Origin: Runella rosea
GTDB taxonomy: Bacteria > Bacteroidota > Bacteroidia > Cytophagales > Spirosomataceae
Length of the DNA: 64,000 nt
Assembly (NCBI RefSeq): GCF_003325355.1
Contig: NZ_CP030850.1
Coordinates: 1,984,001-2,048,000, forward strand
Direction of reading: 5' to 3'
The notes beneath the pieces are model-generated. The model was not told the origin of the DNA, did no database searches, and worked only from the letters and a program-made list of their open reading frames with translations. Shown here one piece after another: positions 34,817-44,446 of the stretch (position 1 is the first letter of the stretch; each line of letters opens with the position of its first letter). The position numbers were made by a program, and so were the translations under genes.

Positions 34817-35528
34817 GTTTGAGATTGCGGTACCAAACCGTGCTGCCCCAATCTTGCAAACCCAACAATCCAGTAAAGACGCCCTGAGCAATCGGGGCGT
34901 TTTTTAATCCGCTACCCGCCACGCGCTGCTTCCAATCAGCGCTTGTCAAATCGTGTTCTTGCACCACAAAACCGTTGAGCATTACGGTCAATTTCTTTTT
35001 TCGAACGCTAAACACCACCGAATTCCATTCGCCCACGGGGTTTATTTCTCTGATACGGGCGTTGGCAACACCAAAAAAATCGCCTGCTCGGTGTTTGTTC
35101 TCCGCCGCTCCTTCGTAGATTTTATCGTCAAGTACCTGCAATTCCAGCCCCGTATCGTGCATATTTTTGTATTGAGCGGCTTCTTTGACAAAAAAGAAAA
35201 TACCACTGTTGGCCAACGGGCTTACTTTCCAATCGGCCTTAAATTCAAAATCGCCAGTGATAGGCACTTCGCTTACAATATCGCCGCCGTTGGGCGCTTT
35301 GTTTCCGGCACGTTGGGGAACGTTTAGTTTTAACGCGCCCTGCTCCACAATCCATGCCGAGCCAATGCCCTTGGCTCCGTAAGAATGCCAACCGCTGACG
35401 TCCTTGCCGTTGAAAAGCAACTGCCAGCCCTCTTTTTTCTCCTGTGCCGAAAGCGTATTGGGAGATTGGGCGTTAGCAAAAAAGGCAGCAAGTACAAAAA
35501 AGAAAATAGAGGCTGTTTGTTTTAACAT
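34803..35528 (-). CDS. exported 3-keto-disaccharide hydrolase family protein (DUF1080)
   Basis: The 241-residue protein has a signal peptide (1-20) and a single DUF1080 concanavalin-like domain: 'WQLLFNGKDVSGWHSYG', 'FEFKADWKVSPLANSGIFF', 'ELQVLDD' and 'GLLGLQDWGSTVWYRNLKL'. Characterised members hydrolyse 3-keto-glycosides made by periplasmic oxidoreductases. No partner oxidoreductase is adjacent. Confidence 0.88.
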   Translation of the reverse strand: MLKQTASIFFFVLAAFFANAQSPNTLSAQEKKEGWQLLFNGKDVSGWHSYGAKGIGSAWIVEQGALKLNVPQRAGNKAPNGGDIVSEVPITGDFEFKADWKVSPLANSGIFFFVKEAAQYKNMHDTGLELQVLDDKIYEGAAENKHRAGDFFGVANARIREINPVGEWNSVVFSVRKKKLTVMLNGFVVQEHDLTSADWKQRVAGSGLKNAPIAQGVFTGLLGLQDWGSTVWYRNLKLRKL

Positions 35529-35605
35529 GGTAAAAGGCGTTTAGTGTCTTGGCTTACAGAAGGATTTAAAGGGTTTCAACTACTTTCTTTTTCAGCGTAA
35601 ACCGA

Positions 35606-36979
35606 TTAATTTCCCTGTAAATATTCCACCGCCCGAGCCGGCCATTCGTATTCCGGCAACAGAATTCGTATCTCTGGTTTAATACCCGTTCGATCAATTG
35701 GCTCCGTGTCGGTCCAGGGAGATTTTACCATAGGAATCACACATTTAAAGTCCCGACAAGGCAAGTCCGCTGGTCCACGTAAATCTCCGTAGTCCATCAT
35801 TCCCATCGTAAATCCGCCCATTGTTGTTACTTTCTTAAAATTTTTGACAATTTGAAGAGAATATTCGGTTGCGCTGCCGCACTGATCATTTTGAAGTATA
35901 ACCACCTTTTTCGGATTGGGCAGCGGTTCATACTGTAATGAAAGGTCGGGTTGAGAAACTAGTTTACCTACATTCTGACGAAGTCTTCTGACCAGCACTG
36001 TGTCTCCTGCATAATCAGACTCAAACGCCCGGTTGTTATCTTCGGACGACTTCATCAAGCCCCCTTTGACTACAAACGGCTCCGAACACAGATAAGGCAA
36101 CAGCACTTCCATGCCAATGTTCCCGCCTCCGTTGTGGCGTACATCTACAATCAAATAGGGGGTAGCACGTATAAGCGAATCATATTTATTTACAAAACTT
36201 TCCAGCTGATTTCCCTGCATACCAAAGGTTGGGATTTTGAGACAAACCACACTGTCGGTCATTTTGTAGCACATCAGGCCCTTGCCGTTATTTTTCCATG
36301 CCTCAAATTCCCGCTGCTCGGCCAAGTCGGGCTGATGAGGATACTGCCGCATCCAGGGGCCGTAGTTATAGAACAGGTTTTTGTAATGTTTTCCGCGACT
36401 TTTGGCACTCAATAAGGCATTCCCCAACGATTCGACCTCATAAAAACCCCCTTTGTTTTGTAGTCTGTAATACAACTGCCCGGGTTTGAAGTTGGAATCA
36501 CTGCTTTGAATCACTAATGCTTTAAAGATGCCAGGGCGTTTACCGTCTTTTAAGATTGCCAGTTTTTTTTCTCCAGAAGGCTCAATCCAAATGCCTTCTG
36601 GGCTGTCAATGGAAGCATTCCTGAGCAGTTGCCGTGCATCTTTTTCGGTAAAGAATTCATATATACGCGTAAAATCATCTGGATGGTAATCACCAATTTG
36701 CAAATGTTTATCCTCAAAAAAATTGACATAACGTGCCAATAACTTAAAACACGCACGTCGATCAGGAGATTTAGAAGCCAATGCACGCAGCTCCTGAACC
36801 ATACGCCCGTAATGGCTCCTCGTTTTCTCGTTGACTTTATCTTCATACCCTGCATAATTGAGACCAATTTTATTCCTCAGAGAATCAAGAGAAGAAAGAC
36901 AGGTACAGTCAGATTGGGCAAAGCCCAGAAAATGAATACTAAAAAAAAGAACAATACTTATCCATATGCCTTGTTTCAT
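35606..36979 (-). CDS. exported S41 family peptidase
   Basis: The 457-residue protein has a signal peptide (1-22), an N-terminal domain of about 200 residues without an obvious PDZ, and a tail-specific protease core: 'YLIVDVRHNGGGNIGMEVLL', and the catalytic serine near 368 in 'NDQCGSATEYSLQIVKNF'. The extended N-terminus and the C-terminal 'YEWPARAVEYLQGN' fit Bacteroidota S41 proteins. The ATG at 36979 directly precedes the signal peptide. Confidence 0.85.
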   Translation of the reverse strand: MKQGIWISIVLFFSIHFLGFAQSDCTCLSSLDSLRNKIGLNYAGYEDKVNEKTRSHYGRMVQELRALASKSPDRRACFKLLARYVNFFEDKHLQIGDYHPDDFTRIYEFFTEKDARQLLRNASIDSPEGIWIEPSGEKKLAILKDGKRPGIFKALVIQSSDSNFKPGQLYYRLQNKGGFYEVESLGNALLSAKSRGKHYKNLFYNYGPWMRQYPHQPDLAEQREFEAWKNNGKGLMCYKMTDSVVCLKIPTFGMQGNQLESFVNKYDSLIRATPYLIVDVRHNGGGNIGMEVLLPYLCSEPFVVKGGLMKSSEDNNRAFESDYAGDTVLVRRLRQNVGKLVSQPDLSLQYEPLPNPKKVVILQNDQCGSATEYSLQIVKNFKKVTTMGGFTMGMMDYGDLRGPADLPCRDFKCVIPMVKSPWTDTEPIDRTGIKPEIRILLPEYEWPARAVEYLQGN

Positions 36980-37175
36980 GATGAAAAATACGCTGTTTTT
37001 AGGTGTATGTGTATATAATAAGTTTGGGCTTCCCAATTCCTACTAAAAGCACAATACCACTACTTTTTTTTAACTTTATATATCAGAAAACATCCCCTGA
37101 TTGTGCATTGGCAACCTGTCAGCCAGCTTTTGTTTCACTGCCATTTTGTCCTAATAAAATATTGTAGCGCGAATA

Positions 37176-37209
37176 TTGTTATTAAACTATTGACAAAAAG
37201 CTAACTTTG
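37176..37209 (+). promoter_or_regulatory. promoter for the toxin-antitoxin / secA unit
   Basis: TTG (37176-37178), 23 bp, then TAACTTTG (37202-37209), 17 bp before the antitoxin ATG. It is the only good promoter match upstream of the antitoxin, toxin and secA genes. Confidence 0.55.
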
Positions 37210-37225
37210 CGAAAAAAACAACGGC

Positions 37226-37450
37226 ATGGGCGCGATATTGGTGAAACCAGCTAACGAAGAAGAATATCAGTTGATAACGCAGTTACTCAAAAAGATGCGG
37301 GTTAAGACTGAGAACTTCAGCGAAGATGACATTGAAGATATTTCGGCTTACGATAAAGCCATACGACGCATTGCCAAGGGAGAAGATACTTTTCTGCCGG
37401 CAGATTCTGTTTTCGAACAAATTGAAGCAAAACGCAAAAAGAGTTCTTAA
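37226..37450 (+). CDS. putative antitoxin of a RelE/ParE-type pair
   Basis: The 74-residue acidic, helical protein ('LLKKMRVKTENFSEDDIEDI', ending 'EAKRKKSS') has no named family that I recognise. Its stop codon overlaps the toxin start (TAATG), the usual arrangement of antitoxin then toxin. Size, charge and coupling support an antitoxin; it would normally bind the toxin and repress the shared promoter. Confidence 0.8.
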   Translation: MGAILVKPANEEEYQLITQLLKKMRVKTENFSEDDIEDISAYDKAIRRIAKGEDTFLPADSVFEQIEAKRKKSS

Positions 37451-37698
37451 TGTATCAGGTCCTTATCAGCAAACGAGTTGCAAAACAAATCGAAAAGATA
37501 AAAGACCCTGATTATTCAAGGATAAAAAAAGGGATTCTTGATTTAGCGATTAATCCCCGCCCCGCTGGCTTTAAGAAATTGGAAGGAAGAGCTGCATATC
37601 GAATTAGACAAGGTAATTATCGCATTATCTACGACATAAAAGACAAAATCAGAATTGTCGATATTTTAGATGTAGGTGATCGAAAAGAAATTTATTAA
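37450..37698 (+). CDS. RelE/ParE family toxin
   Basis: The 82-residue protein has the RelE-fold pattern 'YQVLISKRVAKQIEKI', 'KKLEGRAAYRIRQGNYRIIY' and 'IRIVDILDVGDRKEIY'. The basic patch and the R-x-G-x-Y-R-I-I-Y strand are typical of ribosome-dependent mRNA interferases of the RelE group. It overlaps the antitoxin by one base and ends 22 bp before secA. Confidence 0.9.
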   Translation: MYQVLISKRVAKQIEKIKDPDYSRIKKGILDLAINPRPAGFKKLEGRAAYRIRQGNYRIIYDIKDKIRIVDILDVGDRKEIY

Positions 37699-37720
37699 AC
37701 AAGAAACACAGTATTTTGAA

Positions 37721-40700
37721 ATGATAAAATTCCTCACTAAAAGTTTTACGGGATTGTTCGGAACGAAGGCAGACCGCGATTTGAAAGAACTCTCCCCTTA
37801 CGTAGAAAAAGTAAATACTGAATTTGCTAAACTGCGTAACCTCAGCCACGACGAACTGCGTAATGCGACCCAAGAACTCAAAACATACATTGCGGGCCAG
37901 CTTAAAACCATAGATGATCAAATCGCCGCTTTGCGCCAACGCATCACCGACGATGTCGAGATGGATGTCGACGCCAAAGAAGAGATTTTCAAGCAAATTG
38001 ACGCCCTAGGCTTAGAGCGCGACAAAGAACTGGAAAAAGTTCTGCTGCACATTCTGCCCACGGCTTTCGCCATTGTAAAAGAAACGGCGCGACGCTTTAC
38101 TGAGAACGAATCCATCGAAGTGACGGCATCGTTTATAGACCATGAGTTGGCGGCAAAGAAAAACCACATCACCATCAACGGCGAAAAAGCCATTTGGAAC
38201 ACCACTTGGGACGTGGCCGGCCACCCTATCAAATGGAACATGGTTCACTATGATGTTCAAATCATCGGAGGAACGGTGCTACACCAAGGAAAAATCGCCG
38301 AAATGGCCACGGGAGAAGGTAAAACGCTCGTTGCTACCTTGCCTGCGTTCCTGAATGCCCTTGCGGGTCAGGGAGTACATATTGTAACCGTTAACGACTA
38401 TCTAGCCCGTCGCGATAGCGAGTGGAACGGTCCTTTGTTTGAATTTCACGGGTTGCGCGTCGATTGTATCGACCGCCACCAGCCCAATACCTTTGCGCGT
38501 CGTCAGGCGTACTTGGCCGATATTACCTACGGAACCAACAACGAATTTGGCTTTGACTACCTCCGCGACAACATGGCCCACAGCCCCGAGGAATTGGTAC
38601 AGCGCAAGCACCATTTTGCGATGGTCGATGAGGTTGACTCCGTGTTGGTCGACGACGCCCGTACGCCACTCATCATCAGCGGTCCAGTACCGCGCGGCGA
38701 CGAGCAGGATTTTGCCGAACTCAAGCCCCGCGTGGCGCGCATTGTGGAAGCCCAAAAACGCCTCGTAACGGATTTGCTCAACGAAGCCAAAAAGAAAATT
38801 GCGGCTGGCGACAAGAAAGAAGGTGGTTTGGCATTGTTCCGCGCCCACCGTGGTTTTCCAAAATATAAACCACTCATTAAATTTATGAGTGAAACGGGCA
38901 TGAAAACCCTGATGCAGGAAACCGAAAAGATCTATTTGGCCGAAAACCAAAAATTGATGCCGCAGGCCGATGCTCCGTTGTATTTCACGATTGAAGAAAG
39001 AAACAATAGCATTGAGTTAACGGAAAAAGGATTAGACTATATTACTGGTGAAAGCGAAGACACTGCATTTTTCGTCATGCCAGACTTATCCATTGAGTTG
39101 AACATCATTGATAAAGACCCTGAACTTAACGACCAGCAGAAACTGATTCGCAAAGAGGAAGTCATTCGTGACTATTCAATCAAAACGCAGCGGGTCCACA
39201 CGATTCAGCAGTTGTTGAAAGCCTACTCGCTTTTTGAGAAAGATGTGGATTATGTGATTATGGACGGAAAGGTAAAAATCGTGGATGAGCAAACGGGCCG
39301 TATCATGGAAGGCCGCCGTTGGTCAGACGGTTTACACCAAGCGGTAGAAGCCAAAGAAAACGTAAAAGTAGAAGACGCTACCCAAACCTACGCCACCGTA
39401 ACGCTGCAAAACTACTTCCGTATGTACCACAAACTTTGCGGTATGACGGGTACGGCCGAAACCGAAGCGGGAGAATTCTGGACGATTTATAAACTGGACG
39501 TGGTCAGCATTCCGACCAACATCCCAGCCGTTCGGAAAGACGAGGAAGACAAAGTGTACCGTTCGGTACGCGAAAAATACAACGCTGTAGTAGACGAAAT
39601 CGTCGAACTCGTTGGCAAAGGACGTCCAGTACTGGTGGGTACGACTTCGGTCGAAAACTCGGAGTTATTGAGCCGTATGCTTACCCTACGCAAGATTCCA
39701 CACCAAGTATTGAACGCCAAGCAACACCAACGCGAAGCCGAGATTGTATCGGAAGCAGGAAAGCCCGGCACCGTGACCATCGCTACCAACATGGCAGGTC
39801 GAGGTACCGACATCAAGCTGACCGCCGAGTCGAAAGCAGCGGGTGGATTGGCCATCATCGGTACGGAGCGCCACGAAAGCCGCCGTGTTGACCGTCAGTT
39901 GCGCGGACGTGCCGGTCGTCAGGGTGACCCAGGTTCGTCGCAGTTCTTTGTGTCGTTGGAAGACGGCCTGATGCGCATGTTCGGTTCTGACCGGATCGCG
40001 GGCGTGATGGATCGCATGGGTCTGGAAGAAGGCGAAGTGATTCAGCACTCTATGGTGTCAAAATCCATTGAGCGAGCACAGAAGAAAGTCGAAGAAAACA
40101 ACTTCGGAACGCGTAAACGATTATTGGAATATGACGACGTCATGAACATGCAACGCGAAAATATCTACAAACGCCGCCGCAATGCCCTATTCGGCGACCG
40201 TTTGGCCATTGATATTGCCGACACCATGTACGACGTAGCCAACGAAGCCTTGGCCAATACCGAAGATAATTACGAAGAGCTTGAATTGGCGGCCATCACC
40301 AATTTTGGAATTGAGCCTCCATTTACCCGCGAAGAATACGCCAAGCTCAAGCCAGAACAACGTACTCAGCGCCTTTACGACGCGGCAGAAAAGCACTATC
40401 TGACCAAAAACAAAGTCATTGCCGAGCAAGTATTGCCCGTGTTGAAGCAAATATCAGCCGAGCGTGGCGCCACCATCAATGAGATTGTCATTCCGTTTAC
40501 GGATGGTATCAAGGGAACCCAAATCGGCGTGAATCTCCAAAAAGCCATCGAGACCAATGGCCGTGAAATTATCCACGAAATGGAGAAATTTGTGGTACTT
40601 TCGCTCATCGATCAAGAGTGGAAAGAGCACCTGCGCGACATGGACGATTTGAAGCAATCGGTACAAAATGCCGCCTACGAGCAGAAAGACCCCTTGTTGA

Positions 40701-41077
40701 TTTATAAATTCGAATCTGTAGAGTTGTTCAAACGACTGATGACCAAAGTGAATTTTGAAACCATCAGTTTCTTAATGAAAGCGCACATACCGCAGGAGGA
40801 AGCACCGCAGCAGGCTCCTCGCCAAACGCGCCGCACTGAGCCACAATTGCAGACCAACCGCCACGACGACGAAACCGAAGAAGAAACCCCTGGAGGCGGG
40901 CCCAATGCCTACGCCGCCCGTCAGGCAGAAAAGCAAGCACCTGTGCGTACCATCAAAATTGCCGACCGGAACCAAAAAGTAACGGTGCAATACCGCGATG
41001 GTCGCGTGGTAAAAGATGTGAAATACAAAAAAATAGAACACGAGATAGAACGCGGCGATTGTGTCGTAATTGCCTAG
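37721..41077 (+). CDS. secA: preprotein translocase ATPase SecA
   Basis: The 1118-residue protein has Walker A 'MATGEGKTL' (about 194-202), DEVD 'DEVDSVLVDDARTPLIISG' (about 303), the preprotein cross-linking part, 'ATNMAGRGTDIKL' and 'GRAGRQGDPGSSQFFVS'. SecA drives export through SecYEG. It is longer than E. coli SecA, as usual in this phylum, and its C-terminus lacks the cysteine-rich zinc motif. The ATG at 37721 matches the family start 'FLTKSFTGLFGTKADRDLK'. It lies 22 bp after a toxin gene and probably shares its transcript. Confidence 0.97.
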   Translation: MIKFLTKSFTGLFGTKADRDLKELSPYVEKVNTEFAKLRNLSHDELRNATQELKTYIAGQLKTIDDQIAALRQRITDDVEMDVDAKEEIFKQIDALGLERDKELEKVLLHILPTAFAIVKETARRFTENESIEVTASFIDHELAAKKNHITINGEKAIWNTTWDVAGHPIKWNMVHYDVQIIGGTVLHQGKIAEMATGEGKTLVATLPAFLNALAGQGVHIVTVNDYLARRDSEWNGPLFEFHGLRVDCIDRHQPNTFARRQAYLADITYGTNNEFGFDYLRDNMAHSPEELVQRKHHFAMVDEVDSVLVDDARTPLIISGPVPRGDEQDFAELKPRVARIVEAQKRLVTDLLNEAKKKIAAGDKKEGGLALFRAHRGFPKYKPLIKFMSETGMKTLMQETEKIYLAENQKLMPQADAPLYFTIEERNNSIELTEKGLDYITGESEDTAFFVMPDLSIELNIIDKDPELNDQQKLIRKEEVIRDYSIKTQRVHTIQQLLKAYSLFEKDVDYVIMDGKVKIVDEQTGRIMEGRRWSDGLHQAVEAKENVKVEDATQTYATVTLQNYFRMYHKLCGMTGTAETEAGEFWTIYKLDVVSIPTNIPAVRKDEEDKVYRSVREKYNAVVDEIVELVGKGRPVLVGTTSVENSELLSRMLTLRKIPHQVLNAKQHQREAEIVSEAGKPGTVTIATNMAGRGTDIKLTAESKAAGGLAIIGTERHESRRVDRQLRGRAGRQGDPGSSQFFVSLEDGLMRMFGSDRIAGVMDRMGLEEGEVIQHSMVSKSIERAQKKVEENNFGTRKRLLEYDDVMNMQRENIYKRRRNALFGDRLAIDIADTMYDVANEALANTEDNYEELELAAITNFGIEPPFTREEYAKLKPEQRTQRLYDAAEKHYLTKNKVIAEQVLPVLKQISAERGATINEIVIPFTDGIKGTQIGVNLQKAIETNGREIIHEMEKFVVLSLIDQEWKEHLRDMDDLKQSVQNAAYEQKDPLLIYKFESVELFKRLMTKVNFETISFLMKAHIPQEEAPQQAPRQTRRTEPQLQTNRHDDETEEETPGGGPNAYAARQAEKQAPVRTIKIADRNQKVTVQYRDGRVVKDVKYKKIEHEIERGDCVVIA

Positions 41078-41219
41078 TAATCTTATAGTTACATTTAATT
41101 AATATTCTTTTTGAATAGCAAACGCAAAAAAATTCAAAAAAAAAATAAAAATAAATGTAACCAATCACATCACTCAGCGTCTTAACCATAGAGTTTTTCA
41201 TAACGTTGAGTAAAGATTT

Positions 41220-41252
41220 AAAATCCGATTGGGCTTCCCGTTCGGATTTTTT
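41220..41252 (+). terminator. terminator after secA
   Basis: AAATCCGA and TCGGATTT pair as an 8-bp stem and run into eight T. It lies about 140 bp after secA and 86 bp before the next start codon. Confidence 0.8.
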
Positions 41253-41337
41253 TTGTGCCCTGAAAACGGTATTATTGTCCGACCAAAACAATCATCAACA
41301 CCTAACACCCAAAAAGGCTTTTAATCTACCGTTTCCT

Positions 41338-42978
41338 ATGAAAGTCCTCTACACCTTTGCGCTTGTTTTTTTACTTCAGCTTGCCGCCTCTGCTCAAACC
41401 TATATTTTTACCCATGATGATACGCTTCGTGGCAGTATTACCAAAGAACGCGCTTGGTGGGATTTGCAGTTTTATCACCTCAATGTCCGCGTTCAACCCC
41501 AAGATAGCACACTCAACGGCAGCGTAACAGTACGCTACAAAGTACTCCAACCTTACCAAACTCTCCAAATTGACTTACAACGTCCGATGAACATCAGCCG
41601 TGTTACCCAAGACGGGCAAACGCTCTCTTTTCGCCGCGACGGCAACGCTTTTTTCATTGATTTAGTCAAAAAACAGGAGACCCAAAAACAAGAATCGCTG
41701 GTCATTGAATATAGCGGCCGCCCACATGTGGCCAAACGCGCCCCGTGGGATGGCGGATTTTCGTGGAAAAAAGACAAAGATGGATTGCCTTTTGTGGCTA
41801 CTTCGTGCCAAGGATTGGGCGCCAGTGTCTGGTGGCCCTGCAAAGACCACATGTACGATGAGCCCGACAGTATGCGCATCAGTGTGACAGTGCCTAAGCC
41901 CCTAATGGATGTTTCAAACGGACGATTGCGGAGCATCACCGAAAATTCCGACGGTACGCGCACCTTTGATTGGTACGTTCAAAACCCCATCAATAACTAC
42001 GGCGTTAATGTCAACATTGGCAACTACGTGTCCTGGACGGATACGCTGAATGGCGAAAAAGGTACGCTGGATTTATCGTTTTACGCACTCGCCGAAAACC
42101 TCGACAAAGCCAAAGCCCAATTTCAGCAGACGAAACCCATGCTTCGCGCTTTTGAACATTGGTTTGGCCCTTATCCTTTTTATGAAGACAGCTACAAGCT
42201 CGTTGAGGTACCTTACTTGGGCATGGAGCATCAAAGCTCGGTCACCTACGGCAACGGATACAAAAATGGTTATTTGGGTCGGGATTTATCCGCCACTGGC
42301 TGGGGCCTAAAATGGGATTTTATTATTATTCATGAATCTGGACATGAATGGTACGCCAATAATATTACCTACAAAGACCAAGCGGATATGTGGATTCACG
42401 AGAGTTTTACCAACTATTCCGAAAATCTGTATACCGAATATTACTACGGCAAAGAGGCAGGTAGCGACTACGTGATTGGCTGCCGTAAATTGATTCGCAA
42501 CGATAAGCCTATTATTGGCACCTACAACGTAAACCGCAGTGGCTCAGGCGATATGTACTACAAAGGCGGCAATATGCTGCACACGATTCGTCAAATCATC
42601 AACAATGATGAGAAATGGCGCGGCATCTTACGCGGAATGAATAAAACGTTTTATCATCAAACCGTTACAACCCAGCAAATTGAGGACTACATCAGCAACG
42701 AAGCGGGTATCAACCTGAGCAAAGTTTTTGACCAATACCTGCGCGATATTCGGATTCCGGTGCTTGAGTATCGCATCGAAAAAAAGAAACTTTCATACCG
42801 TTGGAACAACGTAGTGGAAGGATTTGACATGCCAATCAAGTATAAAGCTGAAAACGGCGAATGGAAAACCCTGAAACCGACGACTGAATGGAAGTCTATA
42901 AAAGTTAAAAAATCATCCGCGCTTGACGTAGACCGAGGATTCTATATAGAAGTCAAAAAAATCGCTTCTGATTCGTAA
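41338..42978 (+). CDS. exported M1 family metallopeptidase
   Basis: The 546-residue protein has a signal peptide (1-19), the N-terminal saddle domain of M1 peptidases, an exopeptidase substrate motif 'YLGMEHQSS' (near 294, GxMEN-like) and the zinc site HExxH-x18-E ('IHESGHEWYANN' near 331 and 'WIHESFTNYSE'). It is an aminopeptidase-type enzyme, probably periplasmic or secreted. The ATG at 41338 precedes the signal peptide; upstream in-frame sequence overlaps the secA terminator. Confidence 0.92.
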   Translation: MKVLYTFALVFLLQLAASAQTYIFTHDDTLRGSITKERAWWDLQFYHLNVRVQPQDSTLNGSVTVRYKVLQPYQTLQIDLQRPMNISRVTQDGQTLSFRRDGNAFFIDLVKKQETQKQESLVIEYSGRPHVAKRAPWDGGFSWKKDKDGLPFVATSCQGLGASVWWPCKDHMYDEPDSMRISVTVPKPLMDVSNGRLRSITENSDGTRTFDWYVQNPINNYGVNVNIGNYVSWTDTLNGEKGTLDLSFYALAENLDKAKAQFQQTKPMLRAFEHWFGPYPFYEDSYKLVEVPYLGMEHQSSVTYGNGYKNGYLGRDLSATGWGLKWDFIIIHESGHEWYANNITYKDQADMWIHESFTNYSENLYTEYYYGKEAGSDYVIGCRKLIRNDKPIIGTYNVNRSGSGDMYYKGGNMLHTIRQIINNDEKWRGILRGMNKTFYHQTVTTQQIEDYISNEAGINLSKVFDQYLRDIRIPVLEYRIEKKKLSYRWNNVVEGFDMPIKYKAENGEWKTLKPTTEWKSIKVKKSSALDVDRGFYIEVKKIASDS

Positions 42979-43013
42979 AGCGTTGATTTGTCGACACTTA
43001 TTTCGTACACATT

Positions 43014-43406
43014 ATGGTTGACACAACAATTCAAGATAAACTTTTGAGGCTTGGTTATTCACAACTCTGGCTTGACAACGGCATATTGACAATTGATAGC
43101 TTAAACCAACAGATGAAAGAATTAGAATTAGGAGAAGATGACAATATAGAACATTATCGCTACCAGACATTTATTAACTACTTCGCCTCACAAGCTTTCT
43201 TTGATAATCATTCTTTAAAACAAATTTTAGAAATTCTGCAAAGTGATAACGACAAGACAATGGCTGGCTCTGCAACAGTTGGCTTATTAAGAAAATCAAG
43301 TTTGACAGATGAGCAGTTTAACACAGTTGCCGACTTCTTAAAAACATTCGGTGACTGGGCAACAAAACAAGTTAACAGAGCTAAACAAAAAAGAGTAAAG
43401 CCTTAA
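43014..43406 (+). CDS. orphan hypothetical protein, AT-rich
   Basis: The 130-residue protein 'MVDTTIQDKLLRLGYSQLWL'... is not recognised. It is soluble, mainly helical and rather acidic, with a basic tail 'QVNRAKQKRVKP'. Its codons are clearly more AT-rich than those of its neighbours (many TTA, AAA, ACA, GAA), and a long palindrome follows it, so it may be acquired. It starts 35 bp after the M1 peptidase gene. Confidence 0.7.
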   Translation: MVDTTIQDKLLRLGYSQLWLDNGILTIDSLNQQMKELELGEDDNIEHYRYQTFINYFASQAFFDNHSLKQILEILQSDNDKTMAGSATVGLLRKSSLTDEQFNTVADFLKTFGDWATKQVNRAKQKRVKP

Positions 43407-43419
43407 TTCGACACCCGCA

Positions 43420-43495
43420 CGGCATTGGCATTAGGCGCGAGACACTTTGTAAGAGGCTGTGTTAGTTGTTGCTGAGTCGCCCAACGCCAATGCTG
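43420..43495. repeat. imperfect 17-bp inverted repeat downstream of the orphan gene
   Basis: 43420-43436 (CGGCATTGGCATTAGGC) pairs with 43479-43495 at 14 of 17 positions around a 42-base loop. On the minus strand two of the three exceptions become G-U pairs. There is no T-run, so it is not a simple terminator. Confidence 0.6.
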
Positions 43496-43502
43496 AAACG
43501 AA

Positions 43503-43558
43503 AAAAGGGAAAATCGTACTCACATCGCCGAATAGCGAATGGGTTTGATTTCCCTTTT
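43503..43558. terminator. possible bidirectional terminator between convergent genes
   Basis: An A-rich arm AAAAGGGAAAATC faces GATTTCCCTTTT with one bulge, and an inner TCGC/GCGA hairpin lies between them. A/T runs on both outer sides suggest termination from both directions, for the orphan gene and the GT25 gene. Confidence 0.4.
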
Positions 43559-43590
43559 CCTAGACCAGATTCCTCCTAATTTACATTTTT

Positions 43591-44367
43591 CTACGACCAA
43601 ATGTAGGAATCTGCGTTAGCGTGGCCCCTCGCAAAATCTTCCTGGTCAAAAAAAGTGGGGCGGCAAATAAAGGCGGCAAGATTACCTCTGATTACCTCAT
43701 GCGTCATCAGCTCATCGGCTCTTGAATAAATGGGGGTTTGTGCTTTCAGCAGTTTTTCAGCCGCTGATTTTGACACAGCATACGCGTGCGTACAATCGTG
43801 CAAACCAGCAATGCGTAAATTGGTAGAGTAAGGTTTAGGATATAAATTATTGACGTGGTGGCGGGTGAGCCACTTGTAAGCTCGGAAAGTTGCCAACAAT
43901 TTATAGAACTGCTTTTTACGCCAATGTTTGGGCGTTATTTCTTCATTTTTCAAAAAACCCAGATACACCAACTCCCAATGTTCGGGCAGTTGATTCATTG
44001 TCGTACGCAGTAGTTCTAGCATCTGAAGTTTAGGCACCACGTCGTCTTCAAAAATCAGCACGCGTTCGTGGCCTTCTTGTACAATTTTTTCGTAAAGATT
44101 TCGGTGCGACCAAGCGCAGGCGATTTCACCCAACGATAATTTGCTGTGCCTATGACGATTGAATTTTACCGCTTTGGCTTCATCATACACCCCCGACTTG
44201 ATGGAGTCTGCGAGGGTAAAATCCTTTTTATCTACCGCCCAAAAGAGCTCATAGTTTAACCCCTCAAGGTGCTGTTTTACAGCCTCCTGTCGGTCAGTGG
44301 CCCGCCTTAGCGTAACCACAAAAACTCGGTCAAAATAACCGTTCAAAAATTCGTAGACTGATTTCAT
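43591..44367 (-). CDS. glycosyltransferase family 25
   Basis: The 258-residue protein has the GT25 pattern: N-terminal 'FDRVFVVTLRRATDRQEAV', 'GEIACAWSHRNLYEKIV', the acidic motif 'VLIFEDDVVPK' and 'CTHAYAVSKSAAEKLLK'. Family members add galactose or other sugars to LPS core or glycoproteins. It is cytoplasmic without membrane segments. It stands apart from the polysaccharide locus further on. Confidence 0.88.
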   Translation of the reverse strand: MKSVYEFLNGYFDRVFVVTLRRATDRQEAVKQHLEGLNYELFWAVDKKDFTLADSIKSGVYDEAKAVKFNRHRHSKLSLGEIACAWSHRNLYEKIVQEGHERVLIFEDDVVPKLQMLELLRTTMNQLPEHWELVYLGFLKNEEITPKHWRKKQFYKLLATFRAYKWLTRHHVNNLYPKPYSTNLRIAGLHDCTHAYAVSKSAAEKLLKAQTPIYSRADELMTHEVIRGNLAAFICRPTFFDQEDFARGHANADSYIWS

Positions 44368-44446
44368 TCCTGACCAATAAAGTGTGAAATAATGAGTCTG
44401 CACCCGAGGGCGGCAAACCTTTCAAACAGTCAGAAATGGTGATGGA

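Noticed and set aside
43420-43495. the palindrome as a true integron attC site
   Set aside because: Core-like sites occur in the order GTTRRRY-like then RYYYAAC, the opposite of attC, on both strands, and no integrase gene is in the window.
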